Shown in pieces: positions 1-5,409 of a DNA stretch of 9,329 bases; position 1 is the stretch's first letter; each line of letters begins with the position of its first letter. Source of the stretch: an uncultured Clostridia bacterium (GTDB taxonomy: Bacteria; Bacillota; Clostridia; TANB77; CAG-508); assembly GCA_934162625.1 (NCBI GenBank), contig CAKPJM010000043.1, positions 1 to 9,329 on the forward strand, read 5' to 3'. A program made the position numbers and the translations under genes. The notes below the pieces were generated by a model. That model ran no database searches and was not told where the DNA came from. It saw only the letters and a program-made list of their open reading frames with translations.

Positions 1-583
1 CTTCTGGATTTTCTGCTATTTTTTCTCTTATCATTTCTCTTACTTTTTTTACATAAGAATCTTCTAAAGTTTCTTCTTTTAACAACCTTCTATATTTGAA
101 AGATTTGATAATTTTTTTCAATGGATTAGTTTCATTTTCATAGCCAAATCTAGCTTCTTCTTCTAAATAAATAGTATCAAACTTTTTTTCTTTATGTCTA
201 TCGCTATCTACAAACTCTTTCCATTCCTCATATTCTTGCTCTGTAGAAATGTTTAATGAGTTACCAAATAATGCTTCTAATGTGGGATTATCAAATTTTA
301 AAACTTCTTGACTATCAATTTGTCTTCTTATTTTATCAGCTTCATTATTGAATGCAGTTCTTTCATCAAATCCACTATTCCTATATTTGTGAGACATTAA
401 CATTCTTCCTATATTAAGCTGTGACATAATCATTTTCTTTAAATATTCTTCATTAACATCAAATTTTAATTCTTGAGACAATGTTTCTCCTTTAGAAAAC
501 AAGCCTTTTACTCTGTCTATCCCATCTTTTTCTATCTCAATATATAGTTTTCTTGCTAGTTTACTAACATCTTTTGCTTTCAT
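1..583 (-). CDS. Unrecognised hypothetical protein, C-terminus off the window
   Basis: This minus-strand reading frame stays open from an ATG at 581-583 to the left edge, giving 194 codons with no stop. It begins MKAKDVSKLARKLYIEIEKD. A GGAG sequence lies 4-5 bases before the ATG, and the gene starts only 12 bases after the queH stop with no terminator between, so it is probably the third gene of the ruvB-queH operon. The visible protein is very rich in Lys, Glu and Arg, looks mostly helical and soluble, and has no signal peptide or membrane segment. I recognise no catalytic motif and assign no function. Base composition matches the neighbouring minus-strand genes, which argues for a resident gene. 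That it is a real gene is fairly sure; its identity is unknown. Confidence 0.72.
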   Translation of the reverse strand, partial: MKAKDVSKLARKLYIEIEKDGIDRVKGLFSKGETLSQELKFDVNEEYLKKMIMSQLNIGRMLMSHKYRNSGFDERTAFNNEADKIRRQIDSQEVLKFDNPTLEALFGNSLNISTEQEYEEWKEFVDSDRHKEKKFDTIYLEEEARFGYENETNPLKKIIKSFKYRRLLKEETLEDSYVKKVREMIREKIAENPE

Positions 584-595
584 ATTTCTCCATTT

Positions 596-1156
596 CTACT
601 CATGAATTTCTTTATCCTTGTTTATCTGTCTGCTATATCTATCTTCTTCCGAGAACACACATCCACAGTATTTTTGCATATATAGTCCTAGTTCTCTCGC
701 CTTTGCTTGTCCTTCTCTAAAGCCTACTCTAAAATCTCTGTATACGAATTTCAATTCATATTTTTCTGCTAGTTCTTCTCCTACTTGTTTTAGGGTTTCA
801 TGATTTTGATATGGGCTTACTAACAAAGTTGTAGAAAAGCTATCATATCCATTTTCTTTCGCAAATTTTGCAGTTTGTTCTAATCTTACTCTGTAACAAT
901 AATTTACACATCTATTTTCTAAATCATTAATTACATTCTTGCAAAATTCTTTTAATCCATAATTCTCTTCAAATATAGCATTCACGCCAATACTTTTTGT
1001 ATATTCTTTTAGGCAATCTCTTCTTGCTTTGTATTCCATATATGGATGTATATTAGGGTTAAACCAATATACCGTAGGTTCAATATTTTCACTTCTTAAT
1101 TCATCTATGCAATATACGCTACAAGGCGCACAGCATGTATGTAATAATAACTTCAT
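596..1156 (-). CDS. queH: Epoxyqueuosine reductase QueH
   Basis: This is the QueH (former DUF208) family enzyme that reduces epoxyqueuosine to queuosine at tRNA position 34, the last step of queuosine synthesis. It is an iron-sulfur enzyme unrelated to cobalamin-dependent QueG. The 186-residue length is typical. The sequence shows the N-terminal HTCCAPC motif (Cys8, Cys9, Cys12), WFNPNIHP at 31-38, RCVNYCYRVRL at 82-92 with Cys83 and Cys87, TTLLVSPYQ at 109-117, DFR at 141-143 and QKYCGC at 161-166 with Cys164 and Cys166. These conserved cysteines are the expected cluster and metal ligands. The ATG has an AGAGGA site at suitable spacing. The gene follows ruvB by 12 bases and its ribosome binding site overlaps the ruvB stop region, so the two are cotranscribed. 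ruvB lies close to queuosine genes in many Firmicutes, which fits. Confidence 0.96.
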   Translation of the reverse strand: MKLLLHTCCAPCSVYCIDELRSENIEPTVYWFNPNIHPYMEYKARRDCLKEYTKSIGVNAIFEENYGLKEFCKNVINDLENRCVNYCYRVRLEQTAKFAKENGYDSFSTTLLVSPYQNHETLKQVGEELAEKYELKFVYRDFRVGFREGQAKARELGLYMQKYCGCVFSEEDRYSRQINKDKEIHE

Positions 1157-1168
1157 AAAATTCCTCTC

Positions 1169-2170
1169 TTAGTTTACCATTTCTATTCCTAAATGTTTAT
1201 ATGCATTTGGTGTTGCTATTCTGCCTCTTGGAGTTCTTGCTATAAATCCCATTTGCATTAAATATGGCTCATATACATCTTCTATTGTTTCTACTTCTTC
1301 TCCTATTGTTGAGCTTAAAGTTTCTATTCCAACTGGCCCTCCAGTATAGTTTAATATAATTGTTTTTAGTATTTTTCTGTCTATATTGTCTAAACCTAAA
1401 TCATCTATTTCTAATTTTTCTAATGCTATTTTTGCAATTTCTTTTGTTATATTTCCATCCCCTAAAACTGCTGCATAATCTCTTACTCTTTTTAATAATC
1501 TATTTGCTATTCTAGGAGTTCCTCTAGAACGTTTTGCTATTTCTAAAGATCCTTCTTTATCTATATTAACTTCTAATATTTTTGCTGATCTTCTTACTAT
1601 TTCATCTAAGTCTTTAACATCGTAAAGTTCTAATCTATGAACGATTCCAAATCTATCACGTAATGGTGTTGTAAGTGAGCCTGCTCTTGTTGTTGCTCCT
1701 ATCAGAGTAAATTTTGGTAAATCTAATCTAATTGACCTTGCACTAGGGCCTTTTCCTATTATAATATCTAGATTGTAATCTTCTAAAGCAGGATAAAGTA
1801 TTTCTTCTACACTTCTATTTAATCTATGAATTTCATCTATAAATAAAACATCATTTGGTGAAAGATTTGTTAAAAGTGCTGCTAAATCTCCTGGTTTTTC
1901 TATTGCAGGCCCTGATGTTATTCTTATATTCGTATTCATTTCATTTGATATAATGGTTGCAAGAGTAGTTTTTCCAAGTCCTGGAGGGCCATATAATAAA
2001 ATATGATCTAATGGCTCATTTCTCTTTTTTGCAGCCTCTATATATATTTTCATATTTTCCTTTACCTTGGTTTGTCCAATATATTCATTTAATGTTTTAG
2101 GCCTTAAAGATACTTCTGCTTTTTCTTCTATTTCATCTTGCAAATTTGGAATTAATAAATTTTCATCCAT
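1169..2170 (-). CDS. ruvB: Holliday junction branch migration helicase subunit RuvB
   Basis: RuvB is the hexameric AAA+ motor that, with RuvA, drives branch migration of Holliday junctions. With the chosen start it has 333 residues, the usual length. It shows Walker A GPPGLGKTT at 61-69, Walker B FIDEIHR at 110-116, sensor 1 GATTR at 158-162, the arginine finger in LRDRFG at 170-175, a sensor-2 region around RGTPRIANR, and a C-terminal winged helix containing GGPVGIETL and TPRGR. Two in-frame ATGs exist, at 2174-2176 and 2168-2170. The AGGAG at 2179-2183 lies 2 bases from the first and 8 from the second, so I take the second; the longer form would add only two residues. It is the first gene of an operon with queH and the gene at 1-583. 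ruvA, its usual upstream partner, is not here. Confidence 0.97.
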   Translation of the reverse strand: MDENLLIPNLQDEIEEKAEVSLRPKTLNEYIGQTKVKENMKIYIEAAKKRNEPLDHILLYGPPGLGKTTLATIISNEMNTNIRITSGPAIEKPGDLAALLTNLSPNDVLFIDEIHRLNRSVEEILYPALEDYNLDIIIGKGPSARSIRLDLPKFTLIGATTRAGSLTTPLRDRFGIVHRLELYDVKDLDEIVRRSAKILEVNIDKEGSLEIAKRSRGTPRIANRLLKRVRDYAAVLGDGNITKEIAKIALEKLEIDDLGLDNIDRKILKTIILNYTGGPVGIETLSSTIGEEVETIEDVYEPYLMQMGFIARTPRGRIATPNAYKHLGIEMVN

Positions 2171-2178
2171 ATTCATGT

Positions 2179-2183
2179 CTCCT
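2179..2183 (-). promoter_or_regulatory. Ribosome binding site deciding the ruvB start
   Basis: On the minus strand this reads AGGAG. Its spacing is 2 bases to the upstream ATG (2174-2176) and 8 bases to the downstream ATG (2168-2170), which favours the downstream one. Confidence 0.7.
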
Positions 2184-2200
2184 CTTAAAATTACTTCTAA

Positions 2201-2229
2201 ATTATATATTTAAACTATAAAAAAAGCAA
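2201..2229 (-). promoter_or_regulatory. Probable promoter of the ruvB operon
   Basis: The minus strand has a perfect -10 TATAAT (2206 to 2201) and a -35-like TTGCTT (2229 to 2224, three of six matches) separated by exactly 17 bases. The -35 lies in the last stem bases and T-run of the trhP terminator. The start of transcription would be near 2194, giving a leader of about 24 bases before the chosen ruvB ATG. The -10 is strong and the -35 weak. Confidence 0.6.
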
Positions 2230-2265
2230 TAGTAAAAGAGCTTGTATTTCTCTTTTATCTATTGC
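2216..2265 (-). terminator. Rho-independent terminator after trhP
   Basis: Read on the minus strand, GCAATAG-A-TAAAAGAG (2265 to 2250) pairs with CTCTTTTACTATTGC (2240 to 2226) through 15 base pairs with one bulged A and a 9-base loop, followed by a run of seven T. It begins about 8 bases after the trhP stop codon. It separates trhP from the ruvB operon. Confidence 0.88.
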
Positions 2266-2273
2266 CTTTTATT

Positions 2274-3500
2274 CTACTTTTTTCTTCTTAATATCCATCC
2301 CTCTTTAGCCTCTGTTGGTATTTTTAGTATAACCTTTTGTCCTTCTTTTCCTGGATTCACATGTGTTATAGATTCTTTTGTTTCTACGTCCCACATTTCT
2401 TCTATTGTAAACTTTTTAGGTTCTAATTCGTTTGGAACTAGCAATTCCATAGAATCTCCTACTTGCAATCTATTACGAATTTCTATTATATCTTTTCCTT
2501 CTTCGCTTTTTTCTAAAACTTTTCCTCCAAACTCAAAGTCTGGATTATATTGTTTTCCTCCATATTCTTGAAAATCTCTATTGTTTTTATCATTAAAGTA
2601 GAATGTTGTTAGTCCTCTAGTTTTGGTTTTTTCTAATTCCTTTATGTATTTTGTATAATCATATTCTTCTGGATTTTTTATATAATCATCTATTGCATTT
2701 CTATATGCACTAATTACTGTTGCTAAATAATACTCAGTTTTTAGTCTTCCTTCTATTTTTAGGCTATCTATTCCCATATCAACTATTTCTGGTATTTCTT
2801 TTATTAGACATAAATCTTTTGAAGAAAGTATATATGTTCCATTTTTATCTTGTTCTACTGGCATAAGATTTCCTGGATTATTTTTTTCTTCTATATACAT
2901 ATTATATGCCCATCTGCAACTTTGTGCACAATCTCCTAAATTTCCACATCTAGAAGCCAAAAAGTCACTTAAATTGCACCTTCCAGAATAGCTGTAGCAA
3001 ATAGCTCCATGCACAAATATCTCTATTTCTAAATCTGTATTATTTTTTATTTCTTTTATTTCTTCTTTATTTAATTCTCTTGCAAGTATAACTCTTTCTG
3101 CTCCATTCTTCTTCCAAAAATTGCTTGTATGATAACTTGTAATATTGGCTTGTGTACTTATATGTATTGGTATTTCTGGAGCTAGTGTTCTTGCCATTTC
3201 TACTATTCCGCCATCAGAAATAATAAAAGCATCAACTTTTGCTTTTTTTAATATCATTATTTGATTTTCTATTTCTTTGTACATATTATCTCTGGCATAT
3301 ATATTTAATGCTGCATAAACTTTCTTGCTTATGCTATGAGCATATTCAATTGTTTTTATTAACTCTTCATCATTCACTGTTACTCTTGAACGTAATGATA
3401 AATTTGCCGTTCCCATATATACAGCGTCAGCTCCATATCTAAAAGCTGTTTTAGCTTTTTCTAATGAACCTGCCGGTGCTAACAATTCTGGTTTGTTCAT
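2274..3500 (-). CDS. trhP: U32 family tRNA uridine-34 hydroxylation protein, TrhP-like
   Basis: This 408-residue U32 family protein is best read as TrhP (YrrN/YrrO of Bacillus, YegQ of E. coli), which installs the 5-hydroxyl group on U34 of certain tRNAs using a prephenate-derived route. It opens with PELLAPAGS (4-12), a TIM-barrel-like start, and carries the U32 signature at 160-178 (EIFVHGAICYSYSGRCNLS). Cys168, Cys175, Cys185, Cys191, Cys195 and Cys231 are candidate iron-sulfur ligands. The length resembles Bacillus YrrO more than the shorter YrrN or the 23S rRNA-acting RlhA. Older annotations call this family 'peptidase U32' or 'collagenase'. The ATG has AAGGAG 7 bases upstream. It is a single-gene transcription unit here, with a consensus promoter at 3532-3560 and a terminator at 2216-2265. 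The methyltransferase that completes the modification, trmR, lies on the same strand upstream, separated by a plus-strand gene. Confidence 0.9.
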   Translation of the reverse strand: MNKPELLAPAGSLEKAKTAFRYGADAVYMGTANLSLRSRVTVNDEELIKTIEYAHSISKKVYAALNIYARDNMYKEIENQIMILKKAKVDAFIISDGGIVEMARTLAPEIPIHISTQANITSYHTSNFWKKNGAERVILARELNKEEIKEIKNNTDLEIEIFVHGAICYSYSGRCNLSDFLASRCGNLGDCAQSCRWAYNMYIEEKNNPGNLMPVEQDKNGTYILSSKDLCLIKEIPEIVDMGIDSLKIEGRLKTEYYLATVISAYRNAIDDYIKNPEEYDYTKYIKELEKTKTRGLTTFYFNDKNNRDFQEYGGKQYNPDFEFGGKVLEKSEEGKDIIEIRNRLQVGDSMELLVPNELEPKKFTIEEMWDVETKESITHVNPGKEGQKVILKIPTEAKEGWILRRKK

Positions 3501-3531
3501 TTATTTACTCCTTTATTTAAGTTTTTATTAC

Positions 3532-3560
3532 ATTATATAGGTCTATCCTGGTAATGTCAA
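3532..3560 (-). promoter_or_regulatory. Consensus sigma-A promoter of trhP
   Basis: On the minus strand the -35 is TTGACA (3560 to 3555) and the -10 is TATAAT (3537 to 3532), both perfect matches, with a 17-base spacer. The leader to the trhP ATG is about 25 bases. Its -35 is only 6 bases from the -35 of the divergent alarmone synthetase promoter. Confidence 0.88.
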
Positions 3561-3571
3561 TGAGATTTGAC
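3556..3571. repeat. Short inverted repeat spanning two back-to-back -35 elements
   Basis: GTCAA (3556-3560) and TTGAC (3567-3571) are perfect inverted copies with a 6-base centre. They result from the two divergent -35 boxes facing away from each other. This could be coincidental promoter geometry or an operator-like site; the sequence alone cannot tell. Confidence 0.5.
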
Positions 3572-3595
3572 TAGAAGCTCACATAATGGTATAAT
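3567..3595 (+). promoter_or_regulatory. Extended -10 promoter of the alarmone synthetase gene
   Basis: The -35 is TTGACT (3567-3572, five of six), the spacer is 17 bases, and the -10 is TATAAT (3590-3595) preceded by TGG, an extended -10. Transcription would start near 3602, leaving a leader of about 43 bases. The TTG of the -35 box happens to be in frame with the gene, so automatic start callers may take it as the start codon. That is unlikely because it lies upstream of the transcription start. Confidence 0.87.
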
Positions 3596-3630
3596 TTATT
3601 TATGTCACAATATTCATATAAAAAATTATA

Positions 3631-3637
3631 AAGGAGG
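3631..3637 (+). promoter_or_regulatory. Strong ribosome binding site deciding a GTG start
   Basis: AAGGAGG is the near-complete anti-16S complement and lies 7 bases before GTG (3645-3647). An out-of-frame ATG at 3643-3645 overlaps the GTG and is followed at once by TGA. Confidence 0.85.
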
Positions 3638-3644
3638 AATCAAT

Positions 3645-4442
3645 GTGACAACACCTTTTGAAGAAGCTTTATATACTCAAGACTCTATTCCTGGAGTTCT
3701 TGATGCATATTCCAATATGTTACGGCAAGAAGGTTCTAATCAGAGTTTGCTTCACGCAAATAAAATTTTAGAGTATAGAAGTATTATCAACAGCCGAAAT
3801 TATACAACTCTAAGAAAGATTTTCGATAAGTTTTACTCTATTCTCAATAGAGAACTCCCCCACTTACGGTTTCGTATTGCTGGAAGGAGAAAATCCTTAA
3901 TTAGTGTTGAACAGAAAATAAGAAGAAATTTAGAGCTTAACAACTCTCTTGATCTTATTAGAGATATGTTGGGTGTTAGAATTATCCTTCTTAATTCTGA
4001 TATTAAATCCTGTTATACGGTTTTGGAAAAGTTAATTCAATGTTGCTTGGAAGAAGGTTTTACTATATGTGAAGAAACTTCTCACAGTTCTGAGAAGGGC
4101 GTATTGCTTTTGAATTCTGAGATTTTAAGCCAGTTTCATTATGGTATAACTGATTATATTCAGGTTCCAAAAGAGGAAACTGGATATCAATCTTTGCATG
4201 CAACCTTCAGAAATTCTTCTGGTTTCTGCTTTGAAGTTCAGGTAAGAACCTTTGATATGCATTTTAATGCTATCCATGGTAGCGCAGGCCATACTATCTA
4301 TAAGAGCGTAAAATACAAGCCTATTTCTTTCGACAGAAGTAAAGTTCATATTCCTGGATATCGTTTTTATAACGATATAGTTATGGATTTAGTAGGTTTG
4401 GAATATGCTGTTGAAATTATGCAACGAAATAAAAGCTTCTAA
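3645..4442 (+). CDS. Monofunctional RelA/SpoT-type (p)ppGpp synthetase
   Basis: The 265-residue protein contains one RelA/SpoT nucleotidyltransferase domain, which transfers pyrophosphate from ATP to GDP or GTP to make (p)ppGpp. Visible motifs are GRRKS (80-84), the metal-binding Asp in RDMLGVRI (Asp107), DYIQVPKEETGYQSLHA (170-186, with Tyr181, Gln182 and His185), and FEVQVRT (196-202, catalytic Glu197) followed by HGSAGH. All expected synthesis residues are present, so it should be active. There is no HD hydrolase, TGS or ACT domain, so it resembles a small alarmone synthetase, with about 75 mainly helical residues before the core. I cannot place it in RelP, RelQ or a toxic SAS subfamily. 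GTG is chosen for AAGGAGG 7 bases upstream; a longer frame from TTG at 3567 would start inside the -35 box. It has its own promoter and terminator and lies opposite to trmR and trhP. Codons such as CGG, CGT and CCC appear more often than in neighbours, hinting at later acquisition. Confidence 0.92.
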   Translation: MTTPFEEALYTQDSIPGVLDAYSNMLRQEGSNQSLLHANKILEYRSIINSRNYTTLRKIFDKFYSILNRELPHLRFRIAGRRKSLISVEQKIRRNLELNNSLDLIRDMLGVRIILLNSDIKSCYTVLEKLIQCCLEEGFTICEETSHSSEKGVLLLNSEILSQFHYGITDYIQVPKEETGYQSLHATFRNSSGFCFEVQVRTFDMHFNAIHGSAGHTIYKSVKYKPISFDRSKVHIPGYRFYNDIVMDLVGLEYAVEIMQRNKSF

Positions 4443-4450
4443 AAATTTTT

Positions 4451-4483
4451 ATTCGCCTGAAAACAATTTTCAGGCGAATTTTT
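4451..4483 (+). terminator. Hairpin terminator after the alarmone synthetase gene
   Basis: ATTCGCCTGAAAA (4451-4463) and TTTTCAGGCGAAT (4467-4479) form a perfect 13-bp stem with a CAA loop, followed by TTTTT. It lies 8 bases after the TAA stop. On the minus strand the same hairpin follows the trmR stop directly but is trailed by AAAAATTTTT, so it may also act, less strongly, as the trmR terminator. Confidence 0.93.
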
Positions 4484-5072
4484 ATAATATCTTGCTTATA
4501 GCTAATCCATCTCCTACTTCTAAAATCTTAGTCTCTAAAATTTCATTTTCTTTTGCTTCTTTTATGTATTCTCTCAAATGTGTTACAGCAGTTCTTTGCT
4601 TATGCTTATTGTAGTCACTCATAACATATCCTTTATATAATATATTATCTGCTAGTATTATACTGTCTTTATGTGAAAGCCTTATTGCTTCTTTTAAGAA
4701 TATTGGATATTTACCTTTTGCAGCATCTATAAATATCACATCATATTTGTCATTAAATGTAGGCAATAATTCTACAGCATTTCCTATGTGAACTTTTATT
4801 ATATTTTCTAAATTCATATTAGAAATATTTGTTATAGCCTCTCTTGCTCTTATTTCATCCAATTCTATTGTATCAATTAATATATTTTTTTCTTTACCAT
4901 TTTCTAATAGTATTTTAGCGAAACATATAGCAGAATATCCAACAGCTGTGCCTATTTCTAAAATTTTTTTTGGTTTTTCTTTTATTAAAATTTCTTTTAT
5001 TGTTTCTAATGTATCATCCATTAAAATAGGTATATGCTCTTCTAACGCTTTTTGTTTTATTTTATTTAGCAT
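4482..5072 (-). CDS. trmR: tRNA 5-hydroxyuridine methyltransferase TrmR (YrrM-type O-methyltransferase)
   Basis: This is a cation-dependent, SAM-using O-methyltransferase of the COMT-like family; Bacillus YrrM/TrmR methylates ho5U34 of tRNA to mo5U. With the chosen start it has 196 residues. It shows the SAM motif LEIGTAVGYSAI (38-49), the acidic ribose-binding IELDE (69-73), FIDAAKGKY (114-122, metal-ligand Asp116), and ADN (141-143), the Asp-Asn pair expected to complete the metal site. Two starts are possible: ATG at 5070-5072, with GGAG 4 bases upstream, and an in-frame TTG at 5091-5093. I prefer the ATG, which overlaps the end of the 114-residue gene by 11 bases and suggests coupled translation. 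The presence of trhP nearby supports the tRNA role over a generic O-methyltransferase. The protein is slightly shorter than Bacillus YrrM. Confidence 0.9.
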   Translation of the reverse strand: MLNKIKQKALEEHIPILMDDTLETIKEILIKEKPKKILEIGTAVGYSAICFAKILLENGKEKNILIDTIELDEIRAREAITNISNMNLENIIKVHIGNAVELLPTFNDKYDVIFIDAAKGKYPIFLKEAIRLSHKDSIILADNILYKGYVMSDYNKHKQRTAVTHLREYIKEAKENEILETKILEVGDGLAISKIL

Positions 5073-5406
5073 AATACTCCAATCCTTTTTCAAATTCCTT
5101 TTTTTCTCTTATTGCTCCATTGTACCAGTTAGCGAATATTTGTGGCAAGTTTTCCAAAGGTAGATATTTAAAATCATTTTTATATTTTTCTACCATTCTA
5201 TCGCAAGCATCTTCTAATTTTTCTCCATTTTTTACAAGCTTAATAATTTCTTTTATCACTTTTCTTCTGTTTTCTCTATCTTCTTTGGCAGGGTCGAAAC
5301 GAGGCTCCAGAATAGGCATTTGTTCGCACCTAACTCCTCCTCTATATCTTCCATCTTTTGTAAAAAAACCACTTTTATGATTATATCTTATTTGATAAGA
5401 AGACAT
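5062..5406 (-). CDS. Small unrecognised protein between typA and trmR
   Basis: This 114-residue basic, soluble protein has no signal peptide or membrane segment and I do not recognise its family. It begins MSSYQIRYNHKSGFFTKDGR, with an Arg/Tyr/Gly-rich N-terminal part containing a single Cys (Cys27), then a charged helical stretch (about 40-75) and an aromatic C-terminal part around FANWYNGAI. Its AGGAGG ribosome binding site (5418 to 5413) is formed by the last two Arg codons of typA, and the ATG lies 3 bases beyond the typA stop. Its own stop overlaps the trmR start by 11 bases. This tight coupling on both sides makes it a real gene and hints at a translation or RNA-linked role, which is inference only. 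Confidence 0.85.
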   Translation of the reverse strand: MSSYQIRYNHKSGFFTKDGRYRGGVRCEQMPILEPRFDPAKEDRENRRKVIKEIIKLVKNGEKLEDACDRMVEKYKNDFKYLPLENLPQIFANWYNGAIREKKEFEKGLEYYAK

Positions 5407-5409
5407 ATA

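Noticed and set aside
2242..2571. Plus-strand open frame beginning in the trhP terminator
   Set aside because: It overlaps the hairpin and the 3' end of trhP on the opposite strand and lacks a ribosome binding site.
4125..4349. Minus-strand open frame of 74 codons inside the alarmone synthetase gene
   Set aside because: It is antisense to the catalytic motifs, without a ribosome binding site or a recognisable product. It was considered as an antitoxin candidate and dropped.
3500..4482. Toxin-antitoxin (toxic SAS) interpretation of the alarmone synthetase locus
   Set aside because: No separate small gene is next to the synthetase on either side, and its N-terminal region does not look like a known fused antitoxin. 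The flanks are housekeeping tRNA-modification genes.
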